A stretch of 64,000 nt of DNA. Origin: AG2 sp036493735. GTDB taxonomy: Bacteria > Gemmatimonadota > Gemmatimonadetes > Gemmatimonadales > Gemmatimonadaceae. A model generated the notes under the pieces. That model ran no database searches. It was not told where the DNA came from and worked only from the letters and a program-made list of their open reading frames with translations. The position numbers and the translations under genes are program-made. Each line of letters opens with the position of its first letter. The stretch's first letter is position 1. Shown piece after piece: positions 52,544 to 60,713 of the stretch. The stretch covers positions 61,165-125,164 of the forward strand of contig DASXPH010000035.1 of NCBI GenBank assembly GCA_036493735.1, in the 5' to 3' direction.

Positions 52544-53350
52544 CTAGCGCGACGACCGAGCGACGCGGGCGTCGATCTCGGCGGCGTGTAGCTGGTACTC
52601 GGGAAGTTGCTTCGCGCGCTCGGCAGGCACGGCGGCTGTGAAACGACGAAGGTATGATCCCTCGGTTTTGCTGTCTCCGCGGAGGCGTGCCGCGTCGGCG
52701 GCGAGCATGAGACCAAGTAGATGTTGCGGCTGGGACGCGAGAATGCTGTCCGCCTCGGCGCGCGCCACGCCTTCATCGCCCGATACCGCGGCGATGCGGC
52801 CGAGGTCATACCGTTGATCGGCGTTCAGCGCGCCAAGCATGACATACGCCTGCATCGCCATCGGGGCGAAAAAGCGCACGCTGTCGGTACGGCCACGCTC
52901 GTTGAGGGACATGACGCGATCGTAGAGGCGCTCCGCTCGCTCTTCGGGCGTCATGCGGCTGATGTCGGGAGGAGCACCGGCAGGCGCACCCTCGCTCGCC
53001 GCTGCGGGCGCGTCGGCCGACGCGACAATCGCGGGCTGATTCGAGCGGCTGAAGTGTTGGCCGGCGACCAGGGCAATGAGGGCGACGAGCGCGATGGCAG
53101 CCACCGCCCACGGAAGCGCCGATCCCAGGCCGCGCTCGGCGGTACCGGATCCTCCGCGGACGTCGACGATAGCGCCGGCGGGGGTACCGCACCGATGACA
53201 GAATTTCGCGCCGGGCGTGAGCTCGGTGCCACAGGCGCCGCACTGCGCGCCGGCGAGCGGAACTCCACAGTTCGAGCAGAATTTTCCCGAGGCCGGCGAT
53301 TGGCACCCGGGACAGGTAGCGGAAGAAGCGGAAGTGGCGGGGCTGGTCAT
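52544..53350 (-). CDS. Double zinc-ribbon membrane protein with helical C-terminal domain
   Basis: 268 residues. Two zinc ribbons in the first about 55 residues (CPGC, CSNC, CGAC, CHRC), one membrane helix at about 83-103 and an Ala-rich periplasmic linker. The C-terminal about 130 residues are helical and resemble TPR-like repeats. The role may be scaffolding at the membrane; no clear family assignment. Confidence 0.7.
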   Translation of the reverse strand: MTSPATSASSATCPGCQSPASGKFCSNCGVPLAGAQCGACGTELTPGAKFCHRCGTPAGAIVDVRGGSGTAERGLGSALPWAVAAIALVALIALVAGQHFSRSNQPAIVASADAPAAASEGAPAGAPPDISRMTPEERAERLYDRVMSLNERGRTDSVRFFAPMAMQAYVMLGALNADQRYDLGRIAAVSGDEGVARAEADSILASQPQHLLGLMLAADAARLRGDSKTEGSYLRRFTAAVPAERAKQLPEYQLHAAEIDARVARSSR

Positions 53351-53386
53351 GCGGGAAAAATAGTGACCGCCCCGCCTGGTCCGTAC

Positions 53387-53833
53387 CTATGTCTGACTGT
53401 GCTTTCCGCCTGGCTCCGATATCTCGCGCACGGTGCGCTCCGCGCCGGCGCCGTCCCTCGTCTTTCGAACGATGTCTGCCTGAGCGACGATGCCGACGAG
53501 CGCGCCCCGTTCGTCGACAATCGGGATGCGTCGAACCTGCTCGGATGCCATGGCGCTCATCGCGTCATCGACCGAATCGTTGGGTGTGCAGGTCTTGATG
53601 CGGGAGGTGCTCATGACTTCGCTGACGCGTGTGGCCGCGTCGCGCCCCTCGGCGACAGCCCGAATGGCGATGTCGCGATCGGTGACGACGCCGAGGAGTC
53701 GCTTGCTCTCATTTTCCTCGATGACGGGAATGATGCCGACGTTCTCACGCTGCATCACCTGAGCGGCTTCGCGGATCGTCGCGGCTGCAGTCACGCACGA
53801 TGGATCTTTGGTCATGACGTCACGGACTTGCAT
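53387..53833 (-). CDS. CBS-domain pair protein
   Basis: 148 residues from ATG 53833. Two CBS domains: VRDVMTKDPSCVTAAATIREAAQVM with GVVTDRDIAIRA, and VSEVMSTSRIKTC with RIPIVDERGALVGIVAQADIV. These bind adenine nucleotides and usually act as sensors of energy state. No fused catalytic domain. Confidence 0.9.
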   Translation of the reverse strand: MQVRDVMTKDPSCVTAAATIREAAQVMQRENVGIIPVIEENESKRLLGVVTDRDIAIRAVAEGRDAATRVSEVMSTSRIKTCTPNDSVDDAMSAMASEQVRRIPIVDERGALVGIVAQADIVRKTRDGAGAERTVREISEPGGKHSQT

Positions 53834-54097
53834 GGTCAACCGGGCTGAGGGTTTGTCGAAATTGGCGGCGTCGAGTCACGGCGTATCGCCGCGGTTCGTG
53901 TGGAGAGGCGGCAAGCGGTATGCCTTTCGACGTTCTCGGCGCGGATGTTCGGTGTCGCTCGCAACGTGCAAAATGCGCAGGCAGACGCCCACGCGATCGC
54001 GTCGCTGACGAGCTCTCTGCTCGAACTGCTCGTGTAGTCGTGCAGATCGTGCACGCGTCCTCTGACACTTTCGCGGATGCCGCGATAAGTTGGGCCC

Positions 54098-55510
54098 GTG
54101 CCGAACGATCACACGCGGGCCCGAAGCAAGGGCGAGACAACGCGCCGCACCCACTCCGACCGCGCTGTCCATGGCGACACGACGGGAGCGTCGAAGCAGG
54201 ATATCCTGTCGCTCGCGCGGGAGCTGAATGTGCGCTTCATGCGCCTTCAGTTCACCGACATTCAGGGGATCAACAAGAACGTCGAGATCCCGGCATCGCA
54301 GTTCGAGAAGGCACTCTCGGGCGACATCATGTTCGACGGCTCGTCGATCGAAGGGTTTGTGCGGATCGAGGAGTCGGACATGCTACTCGCTCCCGACCTC
54401 TCGACCTTCCAGGTCTTTCCGTGGAGCGATCCCGAGAGCCGGATTTGCCGAGTGATCTGCGACATCAATACGCCCGACGGGCAGCCATTCGCCGGCGACC
54501 CGCGCGGTGTGCTGAAGCGGGTCCTCGCGCGGGCGTCGTCTTCAGGCTTCACGATGAACGCCGGCATGGAGGCCGAGTTCTTCCTCTTTCGGCAGAACGC
54601 CGAGGGCGAAGCGACGACGGTCACGCACGACGTCGGCAGCTATTTCGATCTCGCGCCGGCGGATCTGGGCGAGGAAGCTCGCCGGGCGATGGTGGACGTC
54701 CTCGAGCAAATGGGCTTCGAGGTCGAGGCGGCCCACCATGAGGTGGCGCACGGTCAGCATGAGATCGACTTCCGCTACGCCGACGCGCTCAAAACGGCCG
54801 ACAACATCGCGACCTTCCGATTCGTCGTGAAGCAGGTGGCGCAGCAGTTCGGCCTCGTCGCGTCGTTCATGCCGAAGCCGATCTTTGGACAGAACGGCAG
54901 CGGAATGCACACGCATCAGTCGCTCTTCCGAGGGGGCGACAACGCCTTCTGGGACGCGAAGGCGCAGTGGGAGCTGTCGCCGGTCGCGCTACACTATATC
55001 GGTGGCCTGCTGCGTCATGCGCGCGGCATGTGCGCCATCACCAATCCATTGGTGAACTCGTACAAGCGGCTCGTGCCGGGCTACGAGGCGCCGGTGAACG
55101 TTGCCTGGTCGATGCGGAATCGATCGCCGCTCATTCGCGTTCCGGAACGGCGCGGATTGGGAACGCGCGTCGAATTGCGTATGCCGGATCCCGCGGCGAA
55201 CCCGTATCTCGCGCTCGCGGTGATGCTCGCTGCTGGACTCGATGGTGTGGAGACGAATGCCGATTTTCGCGAGCCGGTGAACGAGAACATCTGGGAGATG
55301 TCCTTTCGCGAGCGGCGTCGATTGCGGATCGACGACCTGCCTCACGATCTCAACGAGGCGCTCGACGAGTTGGAGAAGGACGACGTGGTGCGCGCGGCTT
55401 TGGGCGAGCACGTCGCGCGGCACTTCGTCGAGGCGAAACGACAGGAGTGGCGAGAGTACATCACGCAGGTGTCGCCCTGGGAGCTCGAGACCTACCTGGC
55501 CAAGTATTGA
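54098..55510 (+). CDS. glnA: Glutamine synthetase, type I
   Basis: 470 residues, central nitrogen assimilation enzyme joining ammonia to glutamate. Signature stretches: DGSSIEGFVRI, AGMEAEFFLF, FMPKPIFGQNGSGMHTHQS and NPLVNSYKRL, with RMPDPAANPYLALA near the end. GTG 54098 gives a basic about 30-residue extension. The region where adenylylated enzymes have NLYDL reads NENIWEMS; the regulated tyrosine is replaced by tryptophan, closer to the non-adenylylated GSI-alpha type. The 3' end overlaps the convergent ABC gene by 19 bases. Confidence 0.93.
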   Translation: MPNDHTRARSKGETTRRTHSDRAVHGDTTGASKQDILSLARELNVRFMRLQFTDIQGINKNVEIPASQFEKALSGDIMFDGSSIEGFVRIEESDMLLAPDLSTFQVFPWSDPESRICRVICDINTPDGQPFAGDPRGVLKRVLARASSSGFTMNAGMEAEFFLFRQNAEGEATTVTHDVGSYFDLAPADLGEEARRAMVDVLEQMGFEVEAAHHEVAHGQHEIDFRYADALKTADNIATFRFVVKQVAQQFGLVASFMPKPIFGQNGSGMHTHQSLFRGGDNAFWDAKAQWELSPVALHYIGGLLRHARGMCAITNPLVNSYKRLVPGYEAPVNVAWSMRNRSPLIRVPERRGLGTRVELRMPDPAANPYLALAVMLAAGLDGVETNADFREPVNENIWEMSFRERRRLRIDDLPHDLNEALDELEKDDVVRAALGEHVARHFVEAKRQEWREYITQVSPWELETYLAKY

Positions 55511-56286
55511 TCGGAAGCGGCCGGAAGCTCTTGAGGCCGAAGCGCACCGGTCATCACCGCTACCGTGTCGCTCATGCTGATTTCTCGCGGGTTCAGCACC
55601 GCGACCCGCTTGCCAAGTCGCTGGACGTGAATCCGATCGGCAATCTCGAAGACGTGCGGCATGTTGTGCGAGATGAGCACCACCGCGAGCCCCCGATCGC
55701 GCACCCTGCGAATCAACTCGAGCACCATCGCGCTCTCTTTCACACCTAACGCCGCCGTCGGCTCGTCCATGATGACGACATGCCGAGCGAATGCGGCGCT
55801 TCGCGCCACGGCGACGCTCTGTCGCTGGCCGCCGGAAAGCGTTTCTACCGATTGCGTCATCGTGCCGACGCCGATTCTCAACTCGGCGAGATGCGCCGCA
55901 CTCTCCGAGATCATGCGCCGCTTGTCGAGCATGCGGAGAACGCTTCCGGCGAAGCCCGCGCGGCGAATCTCTCGGCCGAGAAAGAGATTCTCGGCGATCG
56001 ACATCGCGGGCGCGACCGCAAGATCCTGAAACACCGTCTCGATCCCGGCGCGCCGCGCGTCGATCGGGTTCTTGAAGTGAACCCGCAGTCCATCGAGCCA
56101 GATCTCCCCGGAGTCGGGGATCAGCGCGCCGGCGAGGGCCTTGATGAGAGTCGACTTGCCAGCGCCGTTGTCGCCGATGACGGCGAGGATCTCTTGCGCG
56201 CGCAATTCGAAGTCGGCGCCGTCGAGGGCGGTGACGTGACCATAGCGCTTGATGAGGTTCTTCGCCTGCAACACCGACCCGTTCAC
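55492..56286 (-). CDS. Sugar ABC transporter ATP-binding protein (FrcA-like)
   Basis: 264 residues, a single ATPase domain: Walker A GDNGAGKST, signature LSGGQRQ, Walker B VVIMDEPT and H-loop LISHN. Members of the ribose/fructose-type family usually have two fused ATPase domains (RbsA); this is the single-domain FrcA type. GTG start overlaps the permease stop (GTGA). Last gene of the sugar operon. Confidence 0.92.
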   Translation of the reverse strand: MNGSVLQAKNLIKRYGHVTALDGADFELRAQEILAVIGDNGAGKSTLIKALAGALIPDSGEIWLDGLRVHFKNPIDARRAGIETVFQDLAVAPAMSIAENLFLGREIRRAGFAGSVLRMLDKRRMISESAAHLAELRIGVGTMTQSVETLSGGQRQSVAVARSAAFARHVVIMDEPTAALGVKESAMVLELIRRVRDRGLAVVLISHNMPHVFEIADRIHVQRLGKRVAVLNPREISMSDTVAVMTGALRPQELPAASDQYLAR

Positions 56287-57236
56287 GCGACCGCTCCGCG
56301 CCGCGAGAGCTGATCGGTGCCCACCGCGAGTATCACCAGAATACCAGTGATCAGTATCTGATAAACCGACGAGACGCCCATGAGCGTGAGGCCATTCCTG
56401 AACACGCCGACGATGAGAGCGCCAACCAGCGAGCCAAGGATCGCTCCCCTTCCTCCGAAAAGACTGGTGCCGCCAATGACGACCGCGGTGATCGCGTCGA
56501 GATTGTCGGTCTGACCCGCGTTCGGGTCACCGACACCGGTTCGCGCAACCGACAGCAGCGCCGCGATGCCATACAGCACGCCCGCCAGTGCGTAGACCCC
56601 GAACAGGACGCGCTGCGTCGCGATGCCCGTGAGGCGCGACGCCTCGGGATTGTTTCCAACAGCATACACATGCCGGCCCGCCGCCGTCTCCCGGAGCGCG
56701 AACCAGGTGAATCCATAGAGCGCGAGCATCAGAACGACGCCATACACGACCGATGTTCCGCCAAGACGGAAGGTTCCTCCGAGCGACGTCATCGCCGATG
56801 GCAGCTCGGTCACCGTCTGCGCGTGCGAGTAGAGCTGGGTGAGCGCGAACGCGATGTTGAGCGTGCCTAACGTGACGATGAACGGCGGCAGATTGATGCG
56901 GCTGACGAGAACTCCGTTGACCGCGCCGAGGAGCGTCGTCACGGCGATGCCGGCGGCGATCGCCGCGGACGCGGGCAGTCCGATGTCCGCCGCGAACTTC
57001 GTCATGACGATCCCGCCGAGGGCCATGATCGTGCCGCAGGAGAGATCGACGCCGGCGGTGAGGATGATGAGGGTCTGTCCGATGGCGAGCACACCTACGA
57101 CCATCACCTGCTGCAACACGAGCGAGAGATTCTCGCCGGTCCAGAAACGGTCGCTCTGCGTGGCGAAGAACACGCACGCGACGGCGAGGGCGAGGAGAGG
57201 ACCGAGCGTCGCCGGGCGCGGTAGACGGACGCGCAT
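56283..57236 (-). CDS. Sugar ABC transporter permease (RbsC/FrcC-like)
   Basis: 317 residues with eight to ten hydrophobic spans. Family stretches: GQTLIILTAGVDLS at the start, GNNPEASRLTGI, and the coupling motif region GTSLFGGRGAILGSLVGALIVG. It forms the membrane channel for the adjacent binding protein and ATPase. Confidence 0.93.
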   Translation of the reverse strand: MRVRLPRPATLGPLLALAVACVFFATQSDRFWTGENLSLVLQQVMVVGVLAIGQTLIILTAGVDLSCGTIMALGGIVMTKFAADIGLPASAAIAAGIAVTTLLGAVNGVLVSRINLPPFIVTLGTLNIAFALTQLYSHAQTVTELPSAMTSLGGTFRLGGTSVVYGVVLMLALYGFTWFALRETAAGRHVYAVGNNPEASRLTGIATQRVLFGVYALAGVLYGIAALLSVARTGVGDPNAGQTDNLDAITAVVIGGTSLFGGRGAILGSLVGALIVGVFRNGLTLMGVSSVYQILITGILVILAVGTDQLSRRGAVA

Positions 57237-57247
57237 GACGCGCGCTC

Positions 57248-58249
57248 CTAGTCCCGTTTGCCGAAACAGAGCGACATTCCCGTCTTCACGTCCTTGCTGT
57301 CTACGCCGGCCGCGGGCTTGGCGGCGATGAGTGTCACACCGGTGTTGATGTAGCCGGTCGGTCTCTTCCCGGTCTTGACGAAGGCGGCGCCAGCGTCGAC
57401 GCCTAACGCGGCCATCTTCAGCGGGTACTGCTGTGCGGTTGCCGCGATTGCGCCCGAGGCGATGTCACGAATTCCCTGGCAGCCGCCGTCCACCGAGACG
57501 ATTACGACCCCCTTCTCCTTTCCCGCGGCTTTCAGCGCTTTGAACGCGCCGGCCGCCGTTGGCTCGTTGATCGTGTAGACGAGATTGATATCAGGGTCCT
57601 TCTGCAGGCAATTCTCCATGCCCGCTTGGCCTTTGCTCTGGTTCCCGTAACTGTCCGCCATGCATACGACCTGCGGAGGCCGGCCAAGCTCGTTGCTCGA
57701 CTTGGGCGGTGCTGGCAGGCCGAGCCCCTTCAGGAACCCATTGTGTCGCTGTGCACCGACGGGATGCCCCGGGAAGAGATCGAGCGTCGCGATCTTCGCC
57801 GGCTTGCCGCCAAGGGCCGCCCTCGCGTACGAGCCGATGAGGCTCCCCGCCTCGTAGTTGTCGGTGGCGAAGAGCGCGTCGACCGCATCGACGGGATCCG
57901 GCGGACTGTCGAGGGCGATGACCAGAATTCCCTTCGCCCGCGCCTTACGAATCGCCGGAACGATTGCTTTCGAATCATTCACCGTGATGAGAATGACCTT
58001 CGCGCCGGCGGCGATCATGTTTTCCATCGCCGTCACCTGGCCGACGTTGTCGCCGTCGTTCGCTCCCGCCGCGGTGAGCAGACGCACTCCGTCGTGTTGC
58101 GCGGCCGCGAGCGCTCCCTCCTTCATTTTCACGAAGAAGGGATTGCTCTCGGTTTTGGTGATCAGGCCGATGATCGGCTGTTGCGCCCGCGCTGGCGCGG
58201 CAAAGACGGCGGCGAGCGCGGCGATCAGCGTTAGGCGTGCGGCGCCCAC
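57248..58249 (-). CDS. Periplasmic sugar-binding protein of the ABC importer
   Basis: 333 residues from GTG 58249, which gives a normal signal peptide ending APARAQ; a GTG at 58279 would be longer. Periplasmic-binding-protein type 1 fold: LITKTESNPFFVKMKEGA and the hinge stretch GNQSKGQAGMENCL, followed by INEPTAAGAFKALKAAG. It is the FrcB/ThuE-like class of monosaccharide or polyol binder. The 5' end overlaps the upstream gene by 19 bases. Confidence 0.9.
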   Translation of the reverse strand: MGAARLTLIAALAAVFAAPARAQQPIIGLITKTESNPFFVKMKEGALAAAQHDGVRLLTAAGANDGDNVGQVTAMENMIAAGAKVILITVNDSKAIVPAIRKARAKGILVIALDSPPDPVDAVDALFATDNYEAGSLIGSYARAALGGKPAKIATLDLFPGHPVGAQRHNGFLKGLGLPAPPKSSNELGRPPQVVCMADSYGNQSKGQAGMENCLQKDPDINLVYTINEPTAAGAFKALKAAGKEKGVVIVSVDGGCQGIRDIASGAIAATAQQYPLKMAALGVDAGAAFVKTGKRPTGYINTGVTLIAAKPAAGVDSKDVKTGMSLCFGKRD

Positions 58250-58995
58250 GCCTTGTCGCCCGGCTTGTAGGGGACACACGGATCGTACTTGCCCGGCGTC
58301 TCGGCGTATCGCTGCGCCTTCGTCATGCCGATCTCCGAGGTGAAGTAGCCCAGCATCGTGAGCTCCTTCATCATCCGGAAATAGTGGGTCGGTGAATCGG
58401 CGGTGATCGCGGTGGCCGGCCCGGCGTCGCTGCCGGTGCCTGCTTCCTTGCGCTCGTCAGGCAGATGTGCCTCCCCCTTCTTCGCTGCCGCCGTCGTGGT
58501 CGTATCGCGCTGCTTCCGGCGCGCGGCATCGACGGCATCGCCGTACGTTTTCGCCTCCTTGTCGATTGCCGTGAGCAAATCGAGGCGCTGCTGCGGTGTG
58601 GCAGAAACGAACGAGACATTGTTCGCCTTCTTGCACGCATCGTCGATCTTCTGCAGGCCGTCGCGGAAGATCTTCTGATCTTTCGGGTAATAGCAGTCGG
58701 TCACCATCAACGCCATGAAGGGGCCGACGCCGGCGGCTTTCGCCCCAGGGGTCTTGGTGTCGGGCAGAATGGTGTCGGCGATCTCGTCGAGCATCGAGAT
58801 GTCGCTCGTGCTGAAGTCACCGACCTTGTCGCCCGCCTGAACGACCTTCTGATCGCGGTTCTGACAGGCGGTGAGCAGCGAGCTGCCGCCGACGAACGTC
58901 ACGCCACCGAGAATGAAGGCAACGCGCCGGATCGCCTCGCGACGATCGATCGTCGAAGTCTCTTGTTGTTCAGTCGTCTCTGGACCGTTAGGCAT
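58231..58995 (-). CDS. Gluconate 2-dehydrogenase subunit 3-like protein, Tat lipoprotein
   Basis: 254 residues. The N-terminus has a twin-arginine-like DRREAIRR, then a hydrophobic stretch ending in lipobox LTAC. The subunit-3 core is recognisable: ISMLDEIADTILPDTKTPGAKAAGVGPFMALMV. Such subunits partner GMC-type flavoproteins and carry them across the membrane by hitch-hiking on the Tat signal. A low-complexity Thr/Ala/Lys insertion lies at about residues 165-195. It follows two GMC genes directly. Confidence 0.88.
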   Translation of the reverse strand: MPNGPETTEQQETSTIDRREAIRRVAFILGGVTFVGGSSLLTACQNRDQKVVQAGDKVGDFSTSDISMLDEIADTILPDTKTPGAKAAGVGPFMALMVTDCYYPKDQKIFRDGLQKIDDACKKANNVSFVSATPQQRLDLLTAIDKEAKTYGDAVDAARRKQRDTTTTAAAKKGEAHLPDERKEAGTGSDAGPATAITADSPTHYFRMMKELTMLGYFTSEIGMTKAQRYAETPGKYDPCVPYKPGDKAWAPHA

Positions 58996-59006
58996 TCCGG
59001 AATCTC

Positions 59007-60686
59007 CTACAGGGTGCGTTGTTTGAGCTGGTCGACGGCGAAGGCCGCGGCGCGAGCGGTGAGTGCCATGTACGAGAGCGACGGGTTCTGGCAGGCGGTC
59101 GACGCCATGCAGGCGCCGTCGGTGACGAACACGTTAGGCGCGTCCCACACCTGATTGTGCTTGTTCAGCACTGAGTTCTTCGGGCTCGTGCCCATGCGCG
59201 CCGTGCCCATCTCGTGGATCCCCATGCCGGGGAAGCAGGGCTCGTCGTAGGTGTGCACGTCCTTCACGCCCGCGGCCTCGAGCATCTCGGCCATGTCGTT
59301 GGCCATGTCGGGGCGCATCCGATGCTCGTTTTCACCGGTCGCGCAGTCGATCTTGAGAACCGGCAGGCCCCACTTGTCCTTCTTGGTCTCGTCGAGCGTG
59401 ACGGTGTTCGCGTGGTTAGGCAGCATCTCACCGAAGGCGGTGCCGCCCACGCTCCACTGACCCGGCTCGGCCGCCGCGTCCTTGAAGCCGCCTCCGACGC
59501 CCATCTCGGCGACGGCGCGTGACCAGCCCTCGCGGCTCGCGGAGCCCTCGTAGCCGAAGCCGCGGAGATAGTCGCGCTTCTCGCCGAACAGGTTGCGGTA
59601 GCGCGGGATGTAGACCGAGTTGGGTTTGCGGCCGTACTGGTCCTTGTCCGTCAGAGCATCGAGGTGTCCCTCGGCCCCAACGCGGAAGTGGTGGTCCATC
59701 AAATTGTGTCCGAGCTCGCCAGAGCTGGAGCCAAGACCACCCGGCCAGATGTCGTTCGCGGAGCGCAGAAGAATCCACGTCGAGTTGAGCGCCGACGCGC
59801 AGAGGAAGATGACCTTTGCCTTATAGTCGGTGCTCTGCATCGAGAGGCCGTCGAGGACGCGCACGCCCGACGCTTTTTTTGAATTCTTGTCGTAGATCAC
59901 TTCATTCACAATTTGCCAGGGCTTCAGCGTCAGGCGCCCCGTCTTCATCGCCGCGGGCAGCGTCGAGGACTGGGTGCTGAAGTACGCGCCGTACGGGCAA
60001 CCGAGCCAGCACGCGTCGCGGTACTGACACGCGGATCGGCCACCGATCGGTAGCGTGAGATTCGCCGTACGCGCTGGAATCCAGCGCCGCTTGCCATCGA
60101 AGTGCAGCTTCACCTTATCCGCCACCATCTGCTCGGCGCAGTTGAATGGCATTGGCGGCTGGAACTTGCCGTCGGGGAGCTGCGGCATGTGCTCGACGGA
60201 GCCGGAGATTCCCGCGAAAGGCTCGACGTGATCGTACCACGGCTCGATGTCCTTGTACCGAATCGGCCAGTCCGTACCGACGCCTTCCCTGGCGTTCGCT
60301 TCGTAGTCGAAATCGCTCCAGCGAAATGAACAGCGTCCCCACATGAGGGAACGGCCGCCAACGTGATAGCCGCGATACCAGTCGAAGCGTTTGACCTCCG
60401 TGTACGGAGAGTCCTTATCGGAGGCCCACCAATCGAGATTCTTCTCGTTCAACGGATAATCGCGGCGAAGGACGGGATATGCTTCTTCCATCGCCACGGT
60501 GCGCCCGCCGCGGTGCGGATACTGCCAGGGCGCCTTCGTGGCGTTCACGTAATCCTTGATGTGCTCGATGTTCTTGCCGCGCTCGAGCAGGAGCGTGTTG
60601 AGGCCACGTTCGGTGAGCTCTTTTGCCGCCCAACCACCCGAGATGCCCGAGCCTACGACGATCGCATCGTACGTCGTGCTTTCCAC
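59007..60686 (-). CDS. GMC family sugar oxidoreductase, copy 1
   Basis: 559 residues from GTG 60686 with GGAG upstream. FAD-binding VVGSGISGGWAAKEL at the N-terminus; a cysteine-rich stretch CQYRDACWLGCPYG; the catalytic histidine/asparagine pair at the C-terminus in GIHEMGTARMG and CQNPSLSYMALTAR. No signal peptide, so export probably depends on the downstream Tat subunit. Related to gluconate/glucose dehydrogenase large subunits that use a cytochrome or quinone acceptor. Nearly identical in its first half to the copy upstream. Confidence 0.92.
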   Translation of the reverse strand: MESTTYDAIVVGSGISGGWAAKELTERGLNTLLLERGKNIEHIKDYVNATKAPWQYPHRGGRTVAMEEAYPVLRRDYPLNEKNLDWWASDKDSPYTEVKRFDWYRGYHVGGRSLMWGRCSFRWSDFDYEANAREGVGTDWPIRYKDIEPWYDHVEPFAGISGSVEHMPQLPDGKFQPPMPFNCAEQMVADKVKLHFDGKRRWIPARTANLTLPIGGRSACQYRDACWLGCPYGAYFSTQSSTLPAAMKTGRLTLKPWQIVNEVIYDKNSKKASGVRVLDGLSMQSTDYKAKVIFLCASALNSTWILLRSANDIWPGGLGSSSGELGHNLMDHHFRVGAEGHLDALTDKDQYGRKPNSVYIPRYRNLFGEKRDYLRGFGYEGSASREGWSRAVAEMGVGGGFKDAAAEPGQWSVGGTAFGEMLPNHANTVTLDETKKDKWGLPVLKIDCATGENEHRMRPDMANDMAEMLEAAGVKDVHTYDEPCFPGMGIHEMGTARMGTSPKNSVLNKHNQVWDAPNVFVTDGACMASTACQNPSLSYMALTARAAAFAVDQLKQRTL

Positions 60687-60713
60687 CGTTTAGCTCCGCG
60701 TGAAGGTTAGCGT

